The position numbers and the translations under genes were made by a program. This document shows positions 7,147 to 15,768 of a stretch of 64,000 bases of DNA, piece after piece. Position 1 is the first letter of the stretch; every line of letters starts with the position of its first letter. Source of the stretch: Pseudomonadota bacterium (lineage in GTDB: Bacteria > Pseudomonadota > Gammaproteobacteria > Eutrophobiales > Eutrophobiaceae); NCBI GenBank assembly GCA_013112535.1, contig JABFGI010000001.1:1-64000 (forward strand), written 5' to 3'. The notes under the pieces are model-generated. The model was given only the letters and a program-made list of their open reading frames with translations, searched no databases and was not told where the DNA came from.

Positions 7147-8579
7147 GTGAAGTAGTAACAAATGAACTACCAGAAGGTTGGGAGTTGCTTCCACTAGGAA
7201 ATTTACGTGGCAGCAAAGCGAAAAGTATTAACCCATCTGATCTTCCTGATGAAATATTTGAGTTATATAGTGTACCTAGCTTTACAGAAGGTGTTCCTGA
7301 AGTTGTTTCTGGTAAAGAAATAGGATCTTCGAAAAGAGTAGTTGAGCCAAACACTGTTTTATTATCAAAAATAAATCCTCGTATTAATAGGGTCTGGATA
7401 GTAGGGGTAAAGAGTAAGCATAGAATAATTTCATCGCCAGAATGGGTTGAATTTTTTCCAACTGATAAAGCTGAACCGAAGTATCTTATGTATTTCATGC
7501 AGAACTATAAGTTCAGAGAACATCTTTGTATGAATGTTACTGGTGTTGGTGGTTCACTTACAAGAATTCGTCCAAAAATTGCTGAAGATTACAAAATACC
7601 GCTTGCTCCACTCGAGCAACAAAAACGCATCGTCGCCAAAATCGAAGAACTCTTCTCCCATATCGATGCCGGCATCGAAGCTCTAAAAAAAGCCAAACAA
7701 CTCCTCAAACAATACCGCCAATCCGTCCTCAAAGCCGCCGTTACCGGCGAGCTAACCAAAGAATGGCGTGAAGCAAATAAAGATAATCTTGAACCTGCAT
7801 CAAAACTACTCGAACGTATCCTCAAAGAACGTCGCAAAAAATGGGAAGAACAACAACTCGAACAATTCAAAGCCAAAGGCAAAATACCAAAGGATGAGAA
7901 GTGGAAGGAGAAGTATAAAGAACCGGAACCGCTAGAAAAAATACCAGAAAATGAATTGCCTGACTCATGGAATTGGGTTGCTATTGGTCAAATATTTGAA
8001 GTTTATGTTGGAGCTACACCTAGCAGGAAAATTACAGAATACTGGGGAAAAGAGATCAATTGGGTCAGCAGTGGTGAAGTGGCATTTTGTTACATAAAAG
8101 ATACTAAAGAAAAAATCACAACAGAAGGGCTGAATAATACATCCACTGTGATACATCCACCAGGTACAGTGATGTTAGGAATGATAGGCGAAGGTAAGAC
8201 TAGAGGACAAGCTGCGATTTTAGATATATATGCTGCGCATAATCAAAATACAGCAGCAATTGAAAAACATCTAGATGAGCAATCTACTGAATACCTTTAT
8301 TATTATTTAATGCAGCAATATGAGCTTACTAGAAAACGCGGATCTGGTAACAATCAAAAAGCATTAAACAAAACTAGGGTGCAGTCTATTGAATTCCCAC
8401 TGCCACCATTATCCGAACAAAAGCTAATAGCTGAATTACTACAGCAGAAATTTAGCTCAATAGAGCATCTAGAAAAAGATTTAGAAATTCAATTTTTAAA
8501 AGTAAACAAGAACAAACAATCAGTTTTAGCTTCAGCATTTTCTGGCCGGTTAGAAAAAAACAAGGTTTCCACAATATGA
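7143..8579 (+). CDS. hsdS: Type I restriction specificity subunit
   Basis: A 478-aa protein with two target-recognition domains (about 1-150 and 275-420). Each ends in the conserved helix motif (PLAPLEQQKRIVAKIEEL and PLPPLSEQKLIAELL). The first helical spacer is followed by a charged linker rich in KKWEEQQ and EKWKEKYKEPEP. HsdS chooses the recognition sequence for both HsdM and HsdR. Start and stop both overlap neighbours by ATGA. The DNA for the first spacer (about 7600-7880) uses many C-ending codons, while both recognition domains are AT-rich, as expected when recognition domains are exchanged by recombination. Confidence 0.94.
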   Translation: MSEVVTNELPEGWELLPLGNLRGSKAKSINPSDLPDEIFELYSVPSFTEGVPEVVSGKEIGSSKRVVEPNTVLLSKINPRINRVWIVGVKSKHRIISSPEWVEFFPTDKAEPKYLMYFMQNYKFREHLCMNVTGVGGSLTRIRPKIAEDYKIPLAPLEQQKRIVAKIEELFSHIDAGIEALKKAKQLLKQYRQSVLKAAVTGELTKEWREANKDNLEPASKLLERILKERRKKWEEQQLEQFKAKGKIPKDEKWKEKYKEPEPLEKIPENELPDSWNWVAIGQIFEVYVGATPSRKITEYWGKEINWVSSGEVAFCYIKDTKEKITTEGLNNTSTVIHPPGTVMLGMIGEGKTRGQAAILDIYAAHNQNTAAIEKHLDEQSTEYLYYYLMQQYELTRKRGSGNNQKALNKTRVQSIEFPLPPLSEQKLIAELLQQKFSSIEHLEKDLEIQFLKVNKNKQSVLASAFSGRLEKNKVSTI

Positions 8580-10939
8580 CAATTGGTTCTATAAACTTAA
8601 AGCTCCGTCCTATCAGGATAGGATTTCTGGTTAAGCCAAATGATAAGGATGGCATACGAAAGGCTATTCACCTTAATAGTATGTTATGGGGCGGTATGTT
8701 TAATCCGCTAATACCCTGTTATACGAAGTTGCCAAGAAATTGGGAAGAGTATAAGAGTAAGCGCACAACCGCTACAAAAGTTATAAGTGGTTATATCGAA
8801 GGATTTGATCCAGATTATCTTGTAAATGTTAGTGATGTATCAGTTGAGTCAATCGATTTTGATTTGGAACGTATAATTAGTTATGAAAGTATCATCTCTG
8901 GTTACAAAGAAGATATGGCTCCAAAATTGGGGGCGGGAATTTTCGAAATTATTGGACAGTTTAAATACGATGAGATGAGGTTCATAAGAAGAAATGAATT
9001 TAAGTTTCTAAAGCCAAAGTTATCAACGAACCATAACTTATTTCTAGCTAGTATTTTTGGAGAATTAGATAATTTTGAAAAAGTTCTATACGAAAATTAT
9101 TTAAGCGGCATTGAAATAACTGAAAGTGATATCGATATAAAAAATTATTGGAAATATTTTACGCGTGAATATTTTTATTCAAGAAGGATTGGTGCTATCT
9201 ATTTGGAGCAGGGTCTGAGGGGACCCGTTATATTTTACCTAGATGCAACAAAAACACTTGATGTCATAGATTATTGGAATATGCGTGCATCTGGATGGGA
9301 TGTTTATCCAGTAGCAAAGCAATCTGAAGATGAAAATGGGTTGCATAAAATATGTGAAAAAATTATAGAGCGTGCGTATAGACCCTATCGACACAATAAA
9401 GATATCTATCATTTTGCCAGTATAATAAAAAGCAGAAATACGACTGAAAAGGAAATGTCGGATTTTAATAAGAAGCTTAAAGTTAAGAAACATGATACAA
9501 AAAAAGGACCAAAGGTATCTTTGCAGCGATGGTATCCTAGAATATGGGATGAATGGGCTCGCCAAAACACTCAAGAAGTAATCACGCCGGCATATTCAAA
9601 AGAAAAAGAGATTGAACTACAAGAAGGTCAAACAGAATTTAGATTCAAGACTCTAAATCCAGATTTTGATTTGTTCCATGTTAATACTAGTAGTCCACGT
9701 TTTGCTTTAGAGGTTGACTCGAGAGTTTATGGTAATGATGAGCTATTAGCGGAAGTTATACCGCTTGGTGGTGAAATATTATCTCGCGCTGTTGGAAAGT
9801 ACTCACTTAGAGAGTGGCGTATTAGTAGATCAGGACCGGTGTACCTATCTCATTATGAGAATTGGACTGTAAGTTATGAAATACCTTTAGCTGAACCTGT
9901 TATGACTGCTTGGTTTAAGGAGAAGGGATGGGAAGTAGACATTTCGCCATCAGGCAAAGTGGCTAAACAGATGATTAAGCAATTAGGCGGGCTTTGGGGA
10001 GTAGTTCATCTAAAAGAAGAGAAACTCATTAAATTACTTCAAGAACTAAGTAATAATGGTTTTATAAACGAATATGATTTCAAGGGTAGAATTTCACAAA
10101 TTACAAACTCTGATGAAGTATGGATTTCGAGAGATGAATACATAAAAAGACTACTAGAAAAGGAGATATTTCAACTGGGAGTTGAGCTTAAATGCCCTAT
10201 ATGTACACAAAGGTCATGGTATTCATTAAATGATATGAATTCCGAAGTTAGATGTAACGGTTGTTTGTCAGATTATAAAGTTCAATCACTTGATTTATCA
10301 GACAAGAAATGGGCATATAAATCATTTGGTACTTTTGGGTTACCAAAACAAGCATATGGTGCATTCGGTGTGCTTTTAGCATTGCAATTTTTAGTGAAAG
10401 ATAATCATGAACGTGCAACGGCATTGCTCAGCTTCGTTGCAAAAAAGAACAATAAAGAAATAGAGGCGGATCTTTGCTTAGTTACAGAAAAAGAATTTAG
10501 AGATAATTCAACACAAGATTTACTCTTTTGTGAATGTAAAACATATAACAAGTTTGAAAAGAAAGATGTTGATCGTATGCGTGTACTTGCAAAAGAATTT
10601 CCCGGGGCAGTACTTGTTTTTTCTACATTAAGAATGGATTTAACAACAACAGAGAAAAGAATGTTAAAGCCACTTGTGAATAGTGGGCGTAGGTATTGGA
10701 AGGCAGAAAAAACATACAATCCAGTAATTGTTTTGACAGGAAACGAACTATTTTCATCTCACGGTATACCGTATTGTTGGAAGGATAAAGAAGGAAAAGC
10801 AGGTGAAATTGCGGAAAGCAATTTTTACCCCAGAGGTTTAAGTGACATCGCAGATGTCACGCAACAAATATATTTAGATATGAAACCATATCATGAATGG
10901 CGTGAAGAACAGTGGAAGAAAAGACAAAAAGTTAGTTGA
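8576..10939 (+). CDS. Unrecognised 787-aa protein with zinc ribbon and PD-(D/E)XK-like nuclease domain
   Basis: I do not recognise the family. The N-terminus begins RPIRIGFLVKPND and continues LNSMLWGGMFNP, which looks like an alpha/beta domain. A CPIC ... CNGC zinc ribbon lies at about 539-562. The C-terminal part has IEADLCLV (about 630) and LLFCECKTY (about 651), the D ... E-x-K pattern of a PD-(D/E)XK nuclease core, followed by a helix and a VLVFSTLR strand. It overlaps hsdS by ATGA and hsdM begins right after it, so it is embedded and coupled inside the type I operon. A role as an added restriction effector or control subunit is inferred; it is not a standard Hsd subunit. Confidence 0.75.
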   Translation: MTIGSINLKLRPIRIGFLVKPNDKDGIRKAIHLNSMLWGGMFNPLIPCYTKLPRNWEEYKSKRTTATKVISGYIEGFDPDYLVNVSDVSVESIDFDLERIISYESIISGYKEDMAPKLGAGIFEIIGQFKYDEMRFIRRNEFKFLKPKLSTNHNLFLASIFGELDNFEKVLYENYLSGIEITESDIDIKNYWKYFTREYFYSRRIGAIYLEQGLRGPVIFYLDATKTLDVIDYWNMRASGWDVYPVAKQSEDENGLHKICEKIIERAYRPYRHNKDIYHFASIIKSRNTTEKEMSDFNKKLKVKKHDTKKGPKVSLQRWYPRIWDEWARQNTQEVITPAYSKEKEIELQEGQTEFRFKTLNPDFDLFHVNTSSPRFALEVDSRVYGNDELLAEVIPLGGEILSRAVGKYSLREWRISRSGPVYLSHYENWTVSYEIPLAEPVMTAWFKEKGWEVDISPSGKVAKQMIKQLGGLWGVVHLKEEKLIKLLQELSNNGFINEYDFKGRISQITNSDEVWISRDEYIKRLLEKEIFQLGVELKCPICTQRSWYSLNDMNSEVRCNGCLSDYKVQSLDLSDKKWAYKSFGTFGLPKQAYGAFGVLLALQFLVKDNHERATALLSFVAKKNNKEIEADLCLVTEKEFRDNSTQDLLFCECKTYNKFEKKDVDRMRVLAKEFPGAVLVFSTLRMDLTTTEKRMLKPLVNSGRRYWKAEKTYNPVIVLTGNELFSSHGIPYCWKDKEGKAGEIAESNFYPRGLSDIADVTQQIYLDMKPYHEWREEQWKKRQKVS

Positions 10940-10950
10940 TTAAGTTTTAT

Positions 10951-12417
10951 ATGAGCGCATCAGAAATAGTTAATAAAGTTTGGAACTACGCTCACGTCTT
11001 GCGTGATGATGGTGTTGGTTATGGTGATTATGTTGAGCAGATCACCTATCTAATTTTTCTTAAGATGGCCGATGAACGTGAAAAAGGTAACCAAGGAACT
11101 AAGGTGCCGGAGGGATATGCTTGGGCGGACTTGGTAAAGTTAGATGGAGATGACTTGGAACTCCAATACCGGCATACCTTGGAAGCCTTAGCCAAGGAAG
11201 GTGGCATGTTAGGTACAATCTTTCGTAAAGCACAAAATAAAATTCAAGATCCCGCAAAACTCGAACGCTTAATTAAATTAATTGAGAAAGAAAAGTGGAC
11301 TACCTTACCTGCAGATGTAAAAGGTGAAATATATGAAGGTTTGTTAGAACGTAATGCACAGGATGTGAAAGGCGGTGCAGGACAATATTTTACTCCGCGT
11401 CCATTAATACAAGCGATGGTCGAAGTGATGCAACCGAAGGCAACAGATACTGTTGCTGATCCAGCTTGTGGTACAGGTGGTTTCTTATTGGCCGCGCATG
11501 ATTACATGGCTGAGCAAGCCAGCTCTAAAAAAGATCAACGTCATCTTAAAGAAAATGCACTACGCGGAACCGATATTGTTGATAGCGTTGTGCGTTTATG
11601 TGCAATGAATTTGTATTTGCATGGTATCGGTTCTGATGAATGTCCTATTGAATCGCGAGATGCTTTGGCAAAAGAAGTAGGGGATAAAGACCGAGTTAAT
11701 ATGGTGCTTGCTAATCCACCCTTCGGTAAAAAGAGTTCAATCACTGTTATTAGTGAAACAACAGGGAAAGCTGAAAAAGAAAAGCTAACTTATGAACGAA
11801 CGGATTTTTGGGCAACAACTTCCAACAAGCAACTCAACTTCGTACAACACATTGCTAACATGCTTAAGATTGACGGCAAGGCTGCGGTGGTTGTTCCTGA
11901 CAATGTTTTATTTGAAGGCGGTGCTGGTGAAACAGTGCGTAAGACATTATTAGAACGCAATGATGTTCACACATTATTAAGATTACCCACTGGCATCTTC
12001 TATGCCCAAGGGGTAAAGGCAAATGTCATCTTCTTCGATTCCAAACCGGCATCAAAAACTGCCTGGACCAAGAAACTCTGGATCTATGATTTTCGTACGA
12101 ATGTACACATGACATTGAAAACCAAGAAGTTGGTTAAGAGTGATTTTGATGAGTTTATAGAGTGTTACAAGACAGAAGATCGTGACAAACGCCGAGAAAC
12201 CAAAAAGATTGACCGCTGGAAATCCTTTACTTACGATGAACTCATCGCTCGTGACAAAACCAATCTCGATATATTCTGGCTTAAAGATGATTCATTAGAG
12301 GATACCGAAAACCTGCCAGCACCTGATGTATTGGCACAAGAAATTGTTGAACAGTTAGAAGCAGCGTTGGAAGAATTTAGGAATGTAGAGGAAGCATTGG
12401 CAGTTACGGAGAAATAA
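10951..12417 (+). CDS. hsdM: Type I restriction-modification methyltransferase subunit
   Basis: A 488-aa N6-adenine methyltransferase. The N-terminal HsdM domain begins MSASEIVNKVWNYAHVLRDDG, then GQYFTPRPL before the SAM-binding motif DPACGTGGF (170-178) and the catalytic NPPF (255-258). I start at ATG 10951 because the family begins just before xATEIVNK. An in-frame TTG at 10936 that overlaps the upstream stop (TTGA) is possible. No strong ribosome site is visible, so coupling to the 787-aa gene may matter. HsdM protects host DNA in complex with HsdS. The gene stands last of the core subunits instead of first. Confidence 0.94.
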   Translation: MSASEIVNKVWNYAHVLRDDGVGYGDYVEQITYLIFLKMADEREKGNQGTKVPEGYAWADLVKLDGDDLELQYRHTLEALAKEGGMLGTIFRKAQNKIQDPAKLERLIKLIEKEKWTTLPADVKGEIYEGLLERNAQDVKGGAGQYFTPRPLIQAMVEVMQPKATDTVADPACGTGGFLLAAHDYMAEQASSKKDQRHLKENALRGTDIVDSVVRLCAMNLYLHGIGSDECPIESRDALAKEVGDKDRVNMVLANPPFGKKSSITVISETTGKAEKEKLTYERTDFWATTSNKQLNFVQHIANMLKIDGKAAVVVPDNVLFEGGAGETVRKTLLERNDVHTLLRLPTGIFYAQGVKANVIFFDSKPASKTAWTKKLWIYDFRTNVHMTLKTKKLVKSDFDEFIECYKTEDRDKRRETKKIDRWKSFTYDELIARDKTNLDIFWLKDDSLEDTENLPAPDVLAQEIVEQLEAALEEFRNVEEALAVTEK

Positions 12418-12419
12418 TC

Positions 12420-13481
12420 ATGGCTATATTCAAAATAAATTCGGATGCACTAGAACCTGTAACTGAAACAAATTTCGCAGCAGAAAAAATAATGGAACGT
12501 GGTGACTTACAGCGATTATTGCGAAGTCAGATTGAGATTATTTCCCCAAACACATTAGTCATATCTGAAGAGTTTGGTGAATTTGAAGGGGTTAGAAGAC
12601 GGATTGATTTACTTGGAATTGATAAAGATGCCAATTTAGTTGTTATAGAACTAAAGCGTACAGAAGATGGTGGTCATATGGAGTTGCAAGCCATTCGATA
12701 TGCTGCGATGGTTTCTGCCATGACCTTTGCCAAAGCAGTTGATATTTATAAGAAGTATCTTGAAGGTATCAATAATGAATTGGATGCAGAGGAATCATTA
12801 TTGGGTTTCCTCGAGTGGGATGAACCTAATGATGATGATTTTTGTCAGGATGTGAAAATTGTTTTAGCCTCTGCTGAATTTTCAAAAGAATTAACGGCTT
12901 AAGTCTTATGGCTGAATGATAGAAATCTTGAGATTACTTGTTATCGATTAAAACCTTATAAGTTAAATGATGATGTTCTTCTAGATGTACAAAAAATTAT
13001 ACCTCTCCCAGAAACCGCTGAGTTTCAAGTACAAATGCGAGAAAAGAAACAGAAAGAAAGACAAGCGAAGGAAAGCTCAAAAGATTTAACAAAATATGAT
13101 GTCACTATTTCAGGAGAAACATTCTCTGCTTTACCTAAACGGAGAGCAATTTTCCACGTTGTAAAAGGTTTATGTGATGCTGGTGTAACACCTGAACAGA
13201 TTCATGAGGTTTTGCATTGGAGGGCTAATGGTCTTTGGCGTGTTTCAGATGGAACAATTGATTCAGACGATTTTCGAGAAAGAGTATTAAAAGCTGCTGT
13301 TGCAGGTGGACCGGCATTTGATCCAGGCCGGTGGTTTCACGCCGATGATCAATTAATTCATGCTAATGGTAAAACTTATGCCCTTACCAAAATGTGGGGT
13401 GTGAGAACAGAAGAAGCAGTCAACGATTTACTCACTAAGTTCAAAGACCATGACATTACCTTTCAGGCTGTTAAAGTTTAA
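12420..13481 (+). pseudogene. NucS/DUF91-like nuclease gene interrupted by an in-frame TAA
   Basis: The frame from ATG 12420 reads 160 residues, stops at TAA 12900-12902, then continues in the same frame for 192 codons to TAA 13479-13481. Residues 61-80 hold the nuclease core RRIDLLGID ... VVIELKR (D63, E77, K79) of endonuclease NucS/DUF91-type PD-(D/E)XK proteins. The sequence after the stop (VLWLNDRNLEITCYRLKPYKL) continues the fold without a gap, so a protein of about 353 aa was probably cut by one nonsense codon. An internal ATG at 13035 is not a convincing separate start. It lies 2 bp after hsdM in the same operon. Readthrough or a sequencing error cannot be excluded. Confidence 0.8.
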
Positions 13482-14983
13482 AAATGAAATTGATTATTTG
13501 GGTTTGAATCATCTTTTTTTATGCGTTGTCTAATAGAACTTAAAGTTGATTTAGTTGATTGCTCAAACTGTCTACTTGCCTTGCCAAGGACAACACTTGC
13601 TTTTGAAGTGCTTTGTTTTCTGTCGATGTAGTTTCGTACATTTTCTGTAAACTGCTTAACCCTTCTTCCCAAACTTGTACATGAGTGTTGAACTCGTTGG
13701 ATAATTGATTCAATGCGCTGGTTAATTGTGTTTCTAGTTCGGTCATCTAATAGCCCTCCAATATTCTGTATTCGCCGTTTTTGCCGTATGTTTCTGTGTT
13801 GAGATTGATTTTTGCACATAGTCTGTTGCCGCAGTGATTCAGTTGAATTTTGCCGCCAGCTTTCTGCAAATTCTGAATCGTTTGGTTCATCTGATCGATT
13901 TTGGTCTGTTGAGCGTTTACCTGCATGGATAGAGATTGCGTTAATCCCCAACTGCCGGCGAAGATAGCGATCAAGAGACTCATTGCAATCAGCAGGGGGT
14001 GTATCCATGTTCTCCGCAAATATTGCTTGCGTAACTGGTTGTTTTTTTGCAGTGTTTGATTCATTAAGAAGTTTGTATCTTTTTGAATTATATTGAGTAC
14101 GGCGCGTAATTGCTTTCTGTAATTCATTCTGAGCTGCTTGAGCTCGCTCTTCATTAATTGTTCTATCTCCTGACGGTCTGATTGTGTTTTTTGTTTTAGT
14201 CGTTCGCTCAAGCTGCTTAACTGTGAAGTTTGATTCATAAATAGCTCCTTTTAGTCGAAGAGGTTTTGCATCAGGTTCAGGTCGGATGCTAATAAAATTT
14301 TTTCCTTGTCTAGTTACTTCAATCCCGGCTTCTTTCAAAGATTGAATAAGAGTATTTCTGTCGTACACCAACCCGAGGTCTAGTTGTTCCAATAGGTATT
14401 CCGTGATGAATTCACCCGTATCAGGTTCGACTTTAATACCTTGACGTAATGTTGCAGCATTAATAAGCGCATGGTGAGTAGGTTGATATGGACGTGTACG
14501 TTCTATGTCATCAGGCCTATCCCATCCCATCTTGTAATTCCAGTAATCTCGTAGAGGGTCAAAAGCTTTTTGCCAACCGGGTGGAGCGATGTTCAAACTT
14601 TTACCAGTGACAAGATCAACACGAGCAGCAAAAATATGAATGTGAACACCGCCATTACTATCACGATGTAATATAGCGGACCAACAATATCGGTCAGCGG
14701 ACAGACCAGCCCAGGCAACTTTTTCGAAGTCATCAAGTACGTCTTGTATATCGCTGTCGGAGGGTGCGTCGCTAGGAGACCAAGCGATAAGACCCGAAAT
14801 AAATTTATATTTAAACGGTAGACTGTCAGCGACAAGAGCAACCTGAGATGGATCTCCTCTTAATACCTTTACTTGCTCTCTAGTCTTGCCTTTGTGGTCG
14901 GTTTCACGCGTAAAGTAGGCTGCCGCTTTATGAGCTGAACGCTTCCTATGAGCAATACCGATCTTTAAAAACTTAAGGTGCAT
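13478..14983 (-). CDS. mobA: MobA/VirD2-type relaxase
   Basis: A 501-aa mobilisation relaxase that nicks the transferred strand at oriT. The N-terminal domain has Tyr23 (KAAAYFTRE) and the histidine motif HRDSNGGVHIHIF with H106, H114 and H116. The C-terminal half is hydrophilic and Gln/Arg-rich. The ATG at 14983 lies inside the end of mobC (11-bp overlap), as in ColE1-type mob operons. A TTG one codon earlier is possible. Its 3' half contains two complete genes in another frame (13747-14238 and 13540-13746). The stop overlaps the stop of the convergent broken nuclease gene. It probably mobilises the element with a helper conjugation system, since no type IV secretion genes are present. Confidence 0.88.
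   Translation of the reverse strand: MHLKFLKIGIAHRKRSAHKAAAYFTRETDHKGKTREQVKVLRGDPSQVALVADSLPFKYKFISGLIAWSPSDAPSDSDIQDVLDDFEKVAWAGLSADRYCWSAILHRDSNGGVHIHIFAARVDLVTGKSLNIAPPGWQKAFDPLRDYWNYKMGWDRPDDIERTRPYQPTHHALINAATLRQGIKVEPDTGEFITEYLLEQLDLGLVYDRNTLIQSLKEAGIEVTRQGKNFISIRPEPDAKPLRLKGAIYESNFTVKQLERTTKTKNTIRPSGDRTINEERAQAAQNELQKAITRRTQYNSKRYKLLNESNTAKKQPVTQAIFAENMDTPPADCNESLDRYLRRQLGINAISIHAGKRSTDQNRSDEPNDSEFAESWRQNSTESLRQQTMCKNQSQHRNIRQKRRIQNIGGLLDDRTRNTINQRIESIIQRVQHSCTSLGRRVKQFTENVRNYIDRKQSTSKASVVLGKASRQFEQSTKSTLSSIRQRIKKDDSNPNNQFHF
13540..13746 (-). CDS. mobD: MbeD/MobD-like coiled-coil mobilisation protein nested in mobA
   Basis: A 68-aa protein, MTELETQLTSALNQL ..., ending in heptad-like SLARQVDSLSNQLNQL. 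This closely resembles the MbeD/MobD family of ColE1-type plasmids (a short coiled coil used in mobilisation or entry exclusion). It lies wholly within mobA on the same strand but in a different frame. Its ATG follows the mobB-like TAG stop with no gap, and GGAGGG lies just upstream. A good ribosome site plus family-like sequence in a nested frame argues that it is real and not a shadow. Confidence 0.82.
   Translation of the reverse strand: MTELETQLTSALNQLSNEFNTHVQVWEEGLSSLQKMYETTSTENKALQKQVLSLARQVDSLSNQLNQL
13747..14238 (-). CDS. MobB-like membrane protein nested in mobA
   Basis: A 163-aa protein in the same frame as the MobD-like gene and nested inside mobA. The N-terminal 90 residues are predicted coiled coil or helical (SSLSERLKQKTQSDRQEIEQL). 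One transmembrane segment follows at about 98-117 (HPLLIAMSLLIAIFAGSWG), then a helix rich in Gln/Asn and a C-terminal piece with two Cys. GGAG lies 6 bp before the ATG at 14238. Position between mobC/mobA and mobD matches the mbeB slot of ColE1-type operons, where MobB proteins are membrane-linked and stabilise relaxase action. Sequence similarity to MbeB is weaker than for MobD. Confidence 0.7.
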   Translation of the reverse strand: MNQTSQLSSLSERLKQKTQSDRQEIEQLMKSELKQLRMNYRKQLRAVLNIIQKDTNFLMNQTLQKNNQLRKQYLRRTWIHPLLIAMSLLIAIFAGSWGLTQSLSMQVNAQQTKIDQMNQTIQNLQKAGGKIQLNHCGNRLCAKINLNTETYGKNGEYRILEGY

Positions 14984-15389
14984 CAATTAATCTCTTAAGT
15001 TCTCTTTCAATCGCTATTAATTGAGAGACCACTTCGATCGTAGATGCAGTATTCTTGTACGTATTCGCCCACCGTCCAATCTGATTTAAATTGTTACCTA
15101 TTCGTGCAACCTGAATAGTACGCTCGCGGTAACTTTGTCGGTCACCCTGCGACCACGTGCGAACCCGATTGAGAGATTCACGGATAAGATCGCTCAAAGA
15201 AATTCCAGCTGACTTAGCTTTAGATTTCATCAATTGTTTTTCTTGACGCGTACATCTTACTTTTACGAATACATAGCGTAAGTGTTTGGAGGGTTCCAAG
15301 GGAGGTGACACCTCCCTGGCCAGCCCCCGTTGGTCACACGACGTGTGCCCACACGGGGTAGGCTGGCGATCTACCCTTAACTTAGACAT
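14973..15389 (-). CDS. mobC: MobC-type accessory mobilisation protein
   Basis: A 138-aa protein whose core (about 40-135) reads RYVFVKVRCTRQEKQ ... AGISLSDLIRESLNRV ... QVARIGNNLNQIGRWANTY. That is the ribbon-helix-helix MobC pattern: oriT binding and help to the relaxase. The first 30 residues are unusual (PTPCGHTSCDQRGLAREVSPP) and are encoded by GC-rich, palindrome-filled DNA. ATG 15389 has GAGGA before it. An in-frame TTG at 15299 has a perfect GGAGGTG 9 bp upstream and would give a 108-aa MobC, with the structured block as leader. It overlaps mobA by 11 bp. Confidence 0.8.
   Translation of the reverse strand: MSKLRVDRQPTPCGHTSCDQRGLAREVSPPLEPSKHLRYVFVKVRCTRQEKQLMKSKAKSAGISLSDLIRESLNRVRTWSQGDRQSYRERTIQVARIGNNLNQIGRWANTYKNTASTIEVVSQLIAIERELKRLIDAP
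15297..15367 (-). promoter_or_regulatory. GC-rich nested hairpins at the start of mobC
   Basis: Three inverted repeats sit in about 70 bp of GC-rich DNA inside an AT-rich window. GGAGGTG/CACCTCC is at 15301-15315 with a 1-nt loop. CACACG/CGTGTG is at 15335-15347. An outer pair joins 15319-15330 with 15353-15367 (GCCAGCC CCCGT to ACGGG ... GGCTGGC). On the mobC strand GGAGGTG is a perfect ribosome site 9 bp before TTG 15299 and is fully paired with the following CACCTCC. Translation control of mobC, or part of oriT, are the likely roles. Confidence 0.5.
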
Positions 15390-15760
15390 GAGGATGTTTC
15401 CTCATTGCATATAATGACTGTTAGTAGAATGGATATTCTATGTAGAAAAAGTCGAATAAGCGCTAGCGAGCGTTCTAGATCGATTGTGAATTCGGTATAA
15501 CCGAGTACTGGCAGATAAAAATCTTGTATAGCTTTTGTCTTTATAGACATAAATAATTCTCCTATTTATGTCCCTGTCAAAAACCATGTTAGTTACTAAT
15601 TACTAATTTGAAAGTATTAATTTAAATGAATGTGTGATTCTGATACATCGGTCACAGTTGATTCATGGTTTATTGTTAATTTGCCTTTTGTAATGAGATC
15701 CCGGATGCAACTGATATATTAGGTGTATCAGGTATACTACATAGAAATTCGGGGAATTAT
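15390..15760. other. Candidate oriT/promoter region upstream of mobC
   Basis: There is no gene between mobC and the end of gspD (15390-15984). The mobC-proximal part holds several inverted repeats: CGCTAGCG at about 15462-15469, CGGT-ATA-ACCG near 15493-15503, and a perfect 10-bp pair GACATAAATA/TATTTATGTC (15546-15555 and 15563-15572). A CTGATA ... TATCAG pair occurs near 15710-15730. In ColE1-like modules oriT lies upstream of mobC, so this is the expected place, but I cannot point to a nic site. Confidence 0.4.
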
Positions 15761-15768
15761 GTGAAAAG

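Noticed and set aside
13035-13481. Separate 148-aa gene starting at ATG 13035
   Set aside because: It is in frame with the upstream NucS-like frame, and the preceding 44 codons after the TAA also read as the same protein, so it is the tail of one broken gene.
409-15389. Complete conjugative element
   Set aside because: Only relaxase and accessory mob genes are present. No coupling protein or type IV secretion genes occur between the att repeats, so mobilisable is the most that can be said.
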